Below the pieces are notes generated by a model. It ran no database searches. It was given only the letters and a program-made list of their open reading frames with translations, and had not been told where the DNA came from. The position numbers were made by a program, and so were the translations under genes. A stretch of 12,301 bases of DNA from NCBI GenBank assembly GCA_020355945.1, contig CP070627.1, forward strand, positions 789,233 through 801,533, in the 5' to 3' direction. Origin of the DNA: Candidatus Aminicenantota bacterium. GTDB lineage: Bacteria; Acidobacteriota; Aminicenantia; UBA2199. Numbering within the stretch: the first letter of the stretch is position 1; every line of letters starts with the position of its first letter. This document shows, piece after piece, positions 5,868-12,301 of the stretch.

Positions 5868-7093
5868 CACAGTATCAACGCCAGTGCAGTGGATATCACT
5901 GCCAACGCAATCCCCGGGGGGGCCAGGTATCGATAAACATGGTATAAATTGGATTTAAAATATTCATTGGTTAAAACCAGGCAAAAATGAATCGGAGATA
6001 GTAGTATGCCGGCAAATCCAATCACATAAACATATACGGACATCAATACAAAATGATCCGGGGGTAAACTCTGGATCAGCGGCAGTAAGATCGGATAAGA
6101 GATGGCAATAAACGCATTGTTCACCCCGGTTAAGAATCCCATGCTAAAAGAAACCAGGAAAGTGAATCCCACCACCATTCCCACCGATACCTCCATGGTG
6201 CGGAGCGTCTCAAACGCATTGGAAACTTCGATTATCTTTTTAAATATCATTACACTGGCAATCAGCAGGATGATTTTACCCATACTTTTAGAGAAGAGTG
6301 TATTCGCTATTTCTTTGGGTTTTAACCGTTTAACGAGGGTCAGGATAAGTGCCACTAACACTAAAGAGATATACAGGGGAACAGACAGGATAAAAAATAA
6401 TAATATCACCAACAAAATCGGCCATACCCCTTCGAAAAGGTCTTTCAATGTTTGAGAAACAGCCGTTGTTTTATGGGGCTTTTCCCGCTTGATATTATGT
6501 TTTTTAAAATACAGGAAAGAGACAATTAAACCGGTAACAATATTGAGAAGCGTGAAAGGTGCTTGATAAAGGATAATTGTCTTCAGGGGTATACCGGAGA
6601 GGGCTTCAAAAAATAGCAGCGCTGCATATACAGGCCATACGTATTCCCATACATGACGGAACCAGTAATTTAAAAACGTATTGAACTCCGGTTTTAAATT
6701 CATTTTATTAGTGGAAATGTCCACCAGTGGCGCAGACATCAATGCGCCTCCGGGCATAGGCAGGAATCCGATAATCGCCGGGGCCACCATAGCGACAATC
6801 CTGGAATCCCTAATGATTGAATTTAAGGACGATACCAATCGATGGAACATCTTTTTGGCTTTCTGCACCTCGGCGATGTAGATAACCATAACGATGATCA
6901 CAAATAATTGCAGTGTCTTTTCCTCGATCAGTACCTGGATGGCAGCAGTCAGAGCAGTCTTAAGATTGATCTGGAATAACACCACCGTATAAGCGGAAAG
7001 TAAAAAAATGGTGAGGGATAAATGAATCTTCAGCCGCAGCAGAAGAATCATGGCTACTACAATGGAACCAAGTTTTATTGCCAGAAGAGTCAC
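5867..7093 (-). CDS. DUF401 family integral membrane protein, putative transporter
   Basis: A 408-residue polytopic inner-membrane protein with about eleven hydrophobic segments and no soluble domain. Family signatures of DUF401 (PF04165) are clear: P-A-I-I-G-F-L-P-M-P-G-G-A at 105-117, S-A-P-L-V-D, and N-Y-W-F-R-H-V-W-E-Y-V-W-P at 142-154, with a related half repeated near the C-terminus (G-F-L-T-G-V-N-N-A, then S-P-I-H). The Pro/Gly-rich re-entrant motifs in two halves resemble carriers of the ion-transporter superfamily, so transport of a small organic anion or amino acid is likely, though no DUF401 substrate is established to my knowledge. The start is GTG 7093, with GGAG about 10 nt upstream. 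Its stop overlaps the asparaginase start, indicating translational coupling; a carrier for asparagine, aspartate or a related compound is the contextual guess. The minus-strand promoter at 7132-7160 drives both genes. Confidence 0.88.
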   Translation of the reverse strand: MTLLAIKLGSIVVAMILLLRLKIHLSLTIFLLSAYTVVLFQINLKTALTAAIQVLIEEKTLQLFVIIVMVIYIAEVQKAKKMFHRLVSSLNSIIRDSRIVAMVAPAIIGFLPMPGGALMSAPLVDISTNKMNLKPEFNTFLNYWFRHVWEYVWPVYAALLFFEALSGIPLKTIILYQAPFTLLNIVTGLIVSFLYFKKHNIKREKPHKTTAVSQTLKDLFEGVWPILLVILLFFILSVPLYISLVLVALILTLVKRLKPKEIANTLFSKSMGKIILLIASVMIFKKIIEVSNAFETLRTMEVSVGMVVGFTFLVSFSMGFLTGVNNAFIAISYPILLPLIQSLPPDHFVLMSVYVYVIGFAGILLSPIHFCLVLTNEYFKSNLYHVYRYLAPPGIALAVISTALALIL

Positions 7094-7131
7094 TCGAGTT
7101 TTTCTCCTTTTGGATTTAGCGAGAGGAGAGT

Positions 7132-7160
7132 ATTATAAATGAAAACGTCTTACATTTCAA
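7132..7160 (-). promoter_or_regulatory. Promoter of the DUF401-asparaginase operon
   Basis: On the minus strand TTGAAA (7160-7155) and a perfect TATAAT (7137-7132) are 17 bp apart. Transcription should start near 7125, about 32 nt before the GTG at 7093. Its -35 box lies 17 bp from the -35 box of the divergent M49 promoter, so the two face away from each other and could share regulation. Confidence 0.7.
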
Positions 7161-7177
7161 ATATCCCACAATCAAAC

Positions 7178-7206
7178 TTGACATTCTGCAGCCAATGGAT
7201 TAATAT
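7178..7206 (+). promoter_or_regulatory. Promoter of the M49 lipoprotein gene
   Basis: A perfect TTGACA (7178-7183), a 17-bp spacer and TAATAT (7201-7206) form a near-consensus sigma-70 promoter. The start is expected near 7213, leaving a leader of about 26 nt with AAGGAGG (7228-7234) placed 4 nt before the ATG. Confidence 0.75.
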
Positions 7207-7238
7207 ATTCTAAAAAAATAGGCAAAAAAGGAGGAAAT

Positions 7239-9014
7239 ATGAGGAATAATAAGTTTATCTATTTGATTTTGGTTTTTTTCCTGGTGTTATCCTTATCCCT
7301 AATTACCGGCTGTGGTAAAAAGGAGGAACCTCAGATGACTAAACCCGAAGAAGCAAAACCAGCTCAAAAGAAGGATGTTCCTGTTATAAAGGATTACGAA
7401 AACATTGAAACCGTTAAAGCTCAACTGGCCAAATTGGCCCCGGTGAAAATCACCTATGATGCATCCAACTTAACCGGCAATGAAAAGAAAGTGTTAAAGC
7501 TCCTGGTAAAAGCCGCAAAATATATGGACAGGATATTTTTAATCCAGGTTTATAGAAAGAATTTTCGTATAAAGAAAGAACTGAACCGATTAAAAAAAGA
7601 AAACCCGGATTATAAGGTTCTAAACGCCTGGTTTAATGTCAATTTCGGTCCTTTTGACCGCCTGAAAGCGCATAAACCCTTCATTAATTTGAAAGAGGAA
7701 AAACCCAAAGGTGCGAATTTCTATCCCGGGAAGATGACCAAAGAAGAGTTTGAAGCACACATCAAGGCTAATCCCCAAGATGAGGAAGCGTTTACTTCAA
7801 ATTTCACGGTAATCAGAAAGCAAAAGGATGGTAAACTGGTGGCTGTCCCTTATTCCAAAGCCTATAAAAAACTCCTGGAACCTGCGGCCAAACTCTTGAA
7901 AGAAGCAGCTCAACTGGCTGAAAACCCCTCGTTAAAGAAATATTTAAATTCCCGGGCAGAGGCATTTTTGAGTAATGATTACTTTCAAAGTGATATGGAT
8001 TGGATGGATTTGTCGAATCACAAAATTGAAGTAGTAATCGGTCCTTACGAGGTATACGAGGATAGGTTATTTGGGTATAAGGCCGCTTTTGAGGCGTTTA
8101 TCACCCTGGTGGACCATAAAGAAAGTGAAAAATGGGCAAAAGTTGCCAGTTTAATGAATGAAATGGAGAAAAACCTGCCTATTGATGATAAACATAAGAA
8201 CTTTAACCGGGGTACCAGTTCTCCCTCAATCATAGCAGAGGAAGTGTTTACCGGGGGTGACACGAAGTCTGGCATCCAGACCACTGCGTTTAACCTGCCC
8301 AATGACGAAAAGGTACGGGAAGCCAAAGGTAGTAAACAGGTGATGCTGCGAAACATTGCCAGGGCAAAATTCCAAAAATGCTGGATCCCGATTGTTAAAG
8401 AAGTACTGGCAGAGTCGGAGTTACCCCTGATCTCCTTTGACGCTTATTTCAACCACGTGATGATGCATGAATATTCACACGGCCTGGGACCCGGGATCAT
8501 TGAAAAAAACGGTAAAAAAACCACGGTTAACAAAGAATTAAAAGATCACTATTCCACTATTGAAGAAGCCAAAGCCGATGTCCTGGGAATCTGGAACAGT
8601 CAGTTTATGGTGGACAAAGGTGTGTTTCCTAAAGAATTGGAGAAGAATATATACGCCAGTTACCTGGGAGGTATGTTCAGGAGCATCAGGTTTGGAATCG
8701 ACAAAGCTCACGGCGGTGCCAATGCCATTCAAATGAATTATATGCTGGAAAAGCAAGCGTTCTTGGTTGACAAACAAACCGGAAGGTTCCGCGTCAATCC
8801 CGACAAAGAAAAAGTCAAAGCAGCAGTGAAACAATTGGCCAATGAATTACTGGTAATTCAAGCCCTGGGTGATTATGAACGAGCCGGTCAATTTATCAAA
8901 AAATATAAATCCATCTCCCCGGAACTGGAACAAGCCCTGGAAAAGGTCAAACATGTCCCTACCGACATCCGGCCGATTTACGCCATTGAAAAAGAATTAA
9001 GAAAAAAGAAATAA
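7239..9014 (+). CDS. M49 (dipeptidyl peptidase III) family zinc peptidase, lipoprotein
   Basis: A 591-residue protein beginning with a lipoprotein signal: basic N-terminus, hydrophobic core 6-22 and lipobox L21-I-T-G-C25, so the mature protein is lipid-anchored at C25 with a short Lys/Glu/Pro-rich linker (26-50). The catalytic part shows M-M-H410-E-Y-S-H414-G-L-G-P-G and, about 28 residues on, I-E-E443-A-K-A-D447, i.e. two zinc His, the general-base Glu and the third zinc ligand of the M49 clan. Classical M49 enzymes use HExxGH, one residue longer; this one has plain HExxH, as in the bacterial lineage related to proteins sometimes labelled Nudix-type peptidases. Upstream blocks such as the N-F-N-R-G-T-S-S-P-S stretch (321-330) and the N-x-P-N-D motif (352-356) fit the family. 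Expected activity is release of dipeptides from short peptides outside the cytoplasm; anchoring side and substrate are inferred. The strong promoter and RBS suggest good expression. Confidence 0.87.
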   Translation: MRNNKFIYLILVFFLVLSLSLITGCGKKEEPQMTKPEEAKPAQKKDVPVIKDYENIETVKAQLAKLAPVKITYDASNLTGNEKKVLKLLVKAAKYMDRIFLIQVYRKNFRIKKELNRLKKENPDYKVLNAWFNVNFGPFDRLKAHKPFINLKEEKPKGANFYPGKMTKEEFEAHIKANPQDEEAFTSNFTVIRKQKDGKLVAVPYSKAYKKLLEPAAKLLKEAAQLAENPSLKKYLNSRAEAFLSNDYFQSDMDWMDLSNHKIEVVIGPYEVYEDRLFGYKAAFEAFITLVDHKESEKWAKVASLMNEMEKNLPIDDKHKNFNRGTSSPSIIAEEVFTGGDTKSGIQTTAFNLPNDEKVREAKGSKQVMLRNIARAKFQKCWIPIVKEVLAESELPLISFDAYFNHVMMHEYSHGLGPGIIEKNGKKTTVNKELKDHYSTIEEAKADVLGIWNSQFMVDKGVFPKELEKNIYASYLGGMFRSIRFGIDKAHGGANAIQMNYMLEKQAFLVDKQTGRFRVNPDKEKVKAAVKQLANELLVIQALGDYERAGQFIKKYKSISPELEQALEKVKHVPTDIRPIYAIEKELRKKK

Positions 9015-9026
9015 GATGAATTGCTC

Positions 9027-9060
9027 TTATTGCTCAGGTTCACGTGCTCACGTGCAATAA
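9027..9060. repeat. Hairpin in the convergent intergenic gap
   Basis: TTATTGC (9027-9033) pairs with GCAATAA (9054-9060). The loop region holds CACGTG (9041-9046), which can pair with a second CACGTG at 9049-9054. It lies 12 bp past the M49 stop, where a terminator would be expected, but no T-tract follows on either strand, so a terminator is not claimed. Confidence 0.4.
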
Positions 9061-9062
9061 TC

Positions 9063-9086
9063 CCCTTGTCCTCTTGTCCCCTTGTC
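9063..9086 (+). repeat. Three-copy 8-bp tandem repeat
   Basis: CCCTTGTC, CTCTTGTC and CCCTTGTC follow each other with no gap. Similar period-8 phrases occur in four other gaps of this window, so they look like a genome habit rather than a specific site. Confidence 0.6.
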
Positions 9087-9156
9087 AATTAAAACATTCA
9101 TTTGCTCGTTGAGGGCATCTGCAAAGCGCAAAAAGTGGGGGATGGTTATAGTTTGC

Positions 9157-9837
9157 TTATTTAAAGCTTTGGTATTCAAGTTTTTTTAAGTACTTGTACA
9201 ACTGCTTTTCATCTTCAGTCAGAATGATACCGCTGTTCTTTTGTGTCCGATGGCCCTGTTTGATCACCCCTGTTTTTACAGTAAATCCCAATTTTTTAAA
9301 TGCCTTTTTAAAATCTTTTTTGCCCTCCATGAGAGTTTCATAGCTGACAACAATACTTTTGGGAATATTTTCGCGAGCGGCAACCAGGGCATTGTTGTTG
9401 TCAAACCAGCTCAATTTGAATTGGGAAATCCCTCGTCTCAGCATACTGGCTTTCACATCCGCCGGGTTCCTGAAAATAAAAACCACCCGGATATTTTTGG
9501 CAATATGCTTGTAGAAGAATAAGGATGGGATATGAACGATTTTCAACCCGGTGAGTCCTTTGGTTTCGTTTAAGATTTTAACCACCTTATTCAATTCTAA
9601 AATATTTTTCTCTGTCATGGCATGTTCGATTAATTCTTTTTCCAGTTCTTTAGCTGAAGAGAGTTCGAAATACCCGTCTTTGTTGTACTGGTCCGAGCCG
9701 AGGTCCGAGGGGAAATGAACGCCTGCACTTTCCAATAATTTACAGGCCAGGGATGTGCCGCTCCGGGGGTGCCCGGCAACAATTATCCCGTTCTGCAGTA
9801 CCAGCGGTGCAACTTCCTGTTTCGTTCCGTTGTCCAT
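9157..9837 (-). CDS. Sulfotransferase-family protein
   Basis: A 226-residue cytoplasmic P-loop-like protein of the sulfotransferase fold. The 5'-phosphosulfate loop is G-H-P-R-S-G-T-S (residues 22-29) right after the first beta strand, and the 3'-phosphate motif is R123-N-P-A-D-V-K-A-S131-M-L-R-R after the strand V-V-F-I-F, the two hallmarks of PAPS-dependent sulfotransferases. It should move sulfate from PAPS to a hydroxyl or amine, acceptor unknown; it is short for the family, near the size of compact bacterial members. I start at ATG 9837, with GGAGG (9852-9848) 10 nt upstream. A longer frame opening at GTG 9903 is rejected because the extended -10 promoter lies inside it and its transcript would begin near 9871. 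It stands alone, convergent with the M49 gene and divergent from the deiminase gene. A kinase-like P-loop role is a less likely alternative. Confidence 0.8.
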   Translation of the reverse strand: MDNGTKQEVAPLVLQNGIIVAGHPRSGTSLACKLLESAGVHFPSDLGSDQYNKDGYFELSSAKELEKELIEHAMTEKNILELNKVVKILNETKGLTGLKIVHIPSLFFYKHIAKNIRVVFIFRNPADVKASMLRRGISQFKLSWFDNNNALVAARENIPKSIVVSYETLMEGKKDFKKAFKKLGFTVKTGVIKQGHRTQKNSGIILTEDEKQLYKYLKKLEYQSFK

Positions 9838-9877
9838 AATATAACAACCTCCAAACCAACATAAAATATGAGAGACT

Positions 9878-9905
9878 ATTATACCATATAACCGCTGAAT
9901 CACAA
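9878..9905 (-). promoter_or_regulatory. Extended -10 promoter of the sulfotransferase gene
   Basis: On the minus strand a perfect TATAAT (9883-9878) is preceded by TGG, giving the extended -10 TGnTATAAT. A partial -35, TTGTGA (9905-9900), is 16 bp away. The start near 9871 leaves about 34 nt before ATG 9837 and settles the choice of start codon. Confidence 0.65.
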
Positions 9906-9972
9906 ATTTCCCGCCAATTTTTTGTCTTCAAAGGAGGGGAGAATAAAAATTAAAATAATTTGAATTTGCTTA

Positions 9973-10002
9973 TTGACAAAAGTTCATACCTGGATTATCA
10001 TT
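9973..10002 (+). promoter_or_regulatory. Promoter of the arginine deiminase-like gene
   Basis: TTGACA (9973-9978) is followed by TATCAT (9997-10002) at 18 bp, or TTATCA at 17 bp. The predicted start, about 10009, falls inside the palindrome at 10006-10020. The leader is roughly 95 nt and pyrimidine-rich. Confidence 0.6.
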
Positions 10003-10005
10003 AAC

Positions 10006-10020
10006 AAGGAAGGCTTCCTT
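10006..10020. promoter_or_regulatory. Palindrome at the transcription start, operator candidate
   Basis: AAGGAAG and CTTCCTT flank a single G, a perfect 7-bp-arm palindrome lying just downstream of the -10 box. The position suits a repressor site; no regulator is encoded nearby. It could also form a 5' stem in the mRNA, though the 1-nt centre makes that hairpin strained. Confidence 0.4.
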
Positions 10021-10102
10021 CTTCCTCCTTTTTATCAATTACTAAATCAGCACATAAAGTTCATTAAGTCATCAAATAAATTTCAAATAACAGGAGGTTA
10101 AT

Positions 10103-12187
10103 ATGTCATTGAGACGATTTTTGTTCATTTGTGTGCTTATTCTATCGTTGGTATCATTAACGATTCAACTTCCAGGTAAGCAGGCCAGGAAGCTTACCCA
10201 CGAGATGACCGAAGAGGAACGAGCCTTAATGCCGGCTTACCTGGAATCATTAAAAGGTAGAGCCCAAACACCACCGCCGCCGGCTCCGGTTCGTAACATC
10301 GCAGAGTTTGAGCAAATGGAGGGTGTTTTAATTGCTTACCCGTTAGGCATACCGGTTTCACTGGTGGCAGATATGTCGCAAGACGTTATGGTTACCACGA
10401 TTGTAGACGATGCAGCAGAGGAAAATGAGGTAAGAAATCTCTACAGCTCTGCAGGGGTAAATATGAGCAATACCAATTTTCTCCATGCTCCCCACGATTC
10501 CTTTTGGACCAGGGACTATGGCCCATGGTTTGTCACGGATGGCAATGGCACCATCAGCATTATCAATTTCACTTACAACCGGCCCCGGCCCCGCGATAAT
10601 AATATCCCTGTAGAAATGGCCAACTTTTTGGGTCTTGACCTGTATGAAATGGACCTGGTTCATGCCGGTGGAAACTATATGACCGATGGATGGGGAATTT
10701 CCGTATCCACTGACCTGGTTTGGGAAGAAAATAGTTCCAAAACCCCTGCGGAGATTAACCAGATAATGAACGATTACCTGGGAATCCATACCTATCATGT
10801 TACCGATGATCCCCTGGGGGAGTATATCAAACATGTGGACTGCTGGGGGAAGTACCTGGATGTGGATAAGATTTTAATCGGCAGGGTACCGCAAAACGAC
10901 CCGCAGTACAGTGAATATGAGGCGGTTGTCAATTATTTTGCCAATCAAACCTCCGGGTATGGGAACGACTACCAGGTTTATCGTGTAGATACCCCCAATG
11001 GTCAGCCCTATACCAATTCATTAATCCTGAATAAGAGAGTATTTGTCCCGGTTGTGGGTTCGTCCTATGATTCCGATGCCATTTTAGATTATGAAACGGC
11101 AATGCCCGGGTATGAGGTTATTGGAGTTTCAGGGAATTGGTCCACCACTGATGCGCTGCATTGTCGAGTGATAGGTATTGCGGATCGAGGGCTGTTGTAT
11201 ATCAAGCATATGCCTTTACTGGGTGAACAACCGGAACAGTCATCTTATGACATTACGGCAGAAATTATTCCCTACAGTGGAATGCCGGTGATTGGCGATT
11301 CGGTAAAAATTTATTACCAGGTCGATGGAGGTCAGTATTATACCGTTAATATGACTAACACCTCGGGTGATACGTATACGGGTAGTATTCCCGGTCAGCC
11401 CCAGGGAAGTGAAATTGCTTATTACCTTCATGCCTCGGATACTTCGGGACGCACCAGTGAGCATCCCTTTATCGGCGAGCCCGACCCTCATGTGTTTACG
11501 GTAAGTTCGCCGCTGCTGCCGCCGGATGCGGATTTCACCGCTGATAAAACCACAATTTTTGAAGGCGAAAGCATCCAATTCACCGATCAATCCACCAACA
11601 ATCCCACGTCGTGGTCCTGGTCATTCCCTGGTGGGACACCTTCCGGCAGCCTCGATCAAAACCCGATTGTAACCTATTATGAAGAGGGCACCTATACGGT
11701 TACTTTAACGGCTTACAATGCCGCTGGCAGCGATACGGAAACAAAAGTTGATTATATTACTGTCCTGTCTGCAGGTTCTTGCCTGGGAGAAATCACCAAT
11801 CCTGGTTTTGAAACCGGCTCTACTTCCGGATGGACTGAAACCGGGAGCGTGAGTATTACCTCCACGGCTCATACCGGTTCATATGGCGTCAGCCTGGATG
11901 GCGGCGGCAGTAAAATCGAACAGGTGGTTACCGGTTTATGTCCCAATACCACGTATACTGTATCTGCCTGGGGTATTGCCAAAGCCAATGCCGGTGTATA
12001 CCTGGGAGTGAAAGATTATGGCGGCAGTGAACAAACCGTTCAATTTACTGATGGTAGAAGATGGAAGCAAAATTCCATTACTTTCACCACTGGAGCTGCC
12101 AATACCAGTGTTACCATATTCTTTTCCAGGACATCCTCTAAATTTGGAGGAATTGGTGATGATTTTGACCTGGTAATTGTCAACTGA
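10103..12187 (+). CDS. Secreted PPAD-like arginine deiminase with Ig-like, PKD and CBM-like domains
   Basis: A 694-residue exported protein; ATG 10103 has AGGAGG 5 nt upstream. Residues 1-22 form a signal peptide, followed by a pro-like segment (25-60). Residues 64-370 are a Porphyromonas-type peptidyl-arginine deiminase domain (PF04371): F-W135-T-R-D138-Y-G-P-W, H-A-G-G-N (187-191), Y241-I-K-H244-V-D246, N305 and the nucleophile C354 (A-L-H-C-R). As I recall PPAD numbering, W127, D130, R152, R154, Y233, H236, D238 and N297 all map here by adding eight, and C351 by adding three, so even the two Arg that bind the substrate carboxylate (R160, R162) appear conserved. This favours peptidyl C-terminal arginine over free agmatine; plain agmatine deiminases are cytosolic and shorter. 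Residues 380-470 resemble the PPAD Ig-like domain, 474-555 is a PKD domain (S-W-S-W-S-F, G-T-Y-T-V-T-L), and 565-694 is a jelly-roll resembling carbohydrate-binding modules (N-P-G-F-E-T-G). There is no obvious type IX sorting tail. Confidence 0.88.
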   Translation: MSLRRFLFICVLILSLVSLTIQLPGKQARKLTHEMTEEERALMPAYLESLKGRAQTPPPPAPVRNIAEFEQMEGVLIAYPLGIPVSLVADMSQDVMVTTIVDDAAEENEVRNLYSSAGVNMSNTNFLHAPHDSFWTRDYGPWFVTDGNGTISIINFTYNRPRPRDNNIPVEMANFLGLDLYEMDLVHAGGNYMTDGWGISVSTDLVWEENSSKTPAEINQIMNDYLGIHTYHVTDDPLGEYIKHVDCWGKYLDVDKILIGRVPQNDPQYSEYEAVVNYFANQTSGYGNDYQVYRVDTPNGQPYTNSLILNKRVFVPVVGSSYDSDAILDYETAMPGYEVIGVSGNWSTTDALHCRVIGIADRGLLYIKHMPLLGEQPEQSSYDITAEIIPYSGMPVIGDSVKIYYQVDGGQYYTVNMTNTSGDTYTGSIPGQPQGSEIAYYLHASDTSGRTSEHPFIGEPDPHVFTVSSPLLPPDADFTADKTTIFEGESIQFTDQSTNNPTSWSWSFPGGTPSGSLDQNPIVTYYEEGTYTVTLTAYNAAGSDTETKVDYITVLSAGSCLGEITNPGFETGSTSGWTETGSVSITSTAHTGSYGVSLDGGGSKIEQVVTGLCPNTTYTVSAWGIAKANAGVYLGVKDYGGSEQTVQFTDGRRWKQNSITFTTGAANTSVTIFFSRTSSKFGGIGDDFDLVIVN

Positions 12188-12208
12188 TTAGCAGCAGCAG
12201 TTTTAATA

Positions 12209-12230
12209 GGGCTGGCACGGAGACCTGCCC
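12209..12230. repeat. GC-rich hairpin, common intergenic repeat type
   Basis: GGGCTGG and CCTGCCC form an imperfect stem (one mismatch) around CACGGAGA, 21 bp past the deiminase stop. Near-identical hairpins, with the phrase GGCACGGAGACC inside, are widespread between genes of many unrelated bacteria. No T-tract follows closely, so a terminator role is uncertain. Confidence 0.5.
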
Positions 12231-12260
12231 CTACTCTTCGCCCGGGGACGATGAAAATAT

Positions 12261-12290
12261 TGTCCGTGTATGTCCGTGTTCTTCCGTGGC
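12261..12290 (+). repeat. Degenerate 10-bp tandem repeat
   Basis: TGTCCGTGTA, TGTCCGTGTT and CTTCCGTGGC follow each other directly. It is a phrase-like intergenic repeat next to the hairpin at 12209-12230; nothing else is seen to the window end. Confidence 0.55.
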
Positions 12291-12301
12291 TAAAATTAGA
12301 A

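Noticed and set aside
9027..9060. Intrinsic terminator after the M49 gene
   Set aside because: The hairpin is real but no run of T follows it in either direction.
9838..9903. 22-residue extension of the sulfotransferase from GTG 9903
   Set aside because: The extended -10 promoter lies inside it, so the transcript starts downstream; ATG 9837 has the better ribosome site.
10358..10834. 158-codon minus-strand frame inside the deiminase gene, and similar antisense frames elsewhere
   Set aside because: They are shadows of strongly supported genes with recognised domains and have no ribosome sites or promoters.

Overview
The window looks like a piece of a bacterial chromosome of moderate G+C, most plausibly Acidobacteriota or Aminicenantota (Candidatus Aminicenantes). 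This is an inference. It rests on a secreted VWFA-related protein of the type first described in Acidobacteria (TIGR03436-like), a Bacteroidota/Aminicenantes-style double-glycine precursor peptide, an M49 lipoprotein, strong AGGAGG ribosome sites and canonical sigma-70 promoters. No RNA gene or CRISPR array was seen.

Left third (1-3255) is accessory and gene-poor. It opens with a structured, probably mobile non-coding element bounded by a 12-bp inverted repeat (1-244). A long gene-free stretch follows, then an AT-rich orphan gene on the minus strand (832-1539) with its own promoter and a C-terminal Cys cluster. Next is the 3' relic of an IS66-family transposase (1953-2442), truncated at its 5' side and frameshifted at an A7 tract, with a probable IS right end at 2558. 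About 200 bp beyond that end sits the most notable item: a 53-codon gene (2758-2919) for a lanthipeptide-like precursor with a leader ending in Gly-Gly and a Cys/Ser/Thr-rich 22-residue core. It has its own promoter and RBS, but no modification or export gene lies in the window.

Right three quarters (3256-12187) is conventional and compact. It holds a secreted VWFA-like protein (+); convergent to it, a two-gene operon (-) of a DUF401 membrane protein translationally coupled to an asparaginase II-type enzyme; divergent from that, an M49 (dipeptidyl peptidase III family) lipoprotein (+) driven from a back-to-back promoter pair; a small sulfotransferase-fold protein (-); and a secreted modular arginine deiminase (+) whose active-site spacing resembles Porphyromonas PPAD, followed by Ig-like, PKD and carbohydrate-binding-like domains.

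A common thread, inferred only, is handling of extracellular peptides and amino acids: dipeptide release (M49), deimination of arginine (PAD-like), asparagine hydrolysis plus a putative carrier (asparaginase/DUF401). Intergenic regions carry several short degenerate tandem phrases of 8-10 bp period and one GC-rich hairpin of a type that recurs in many bacterial genomes.
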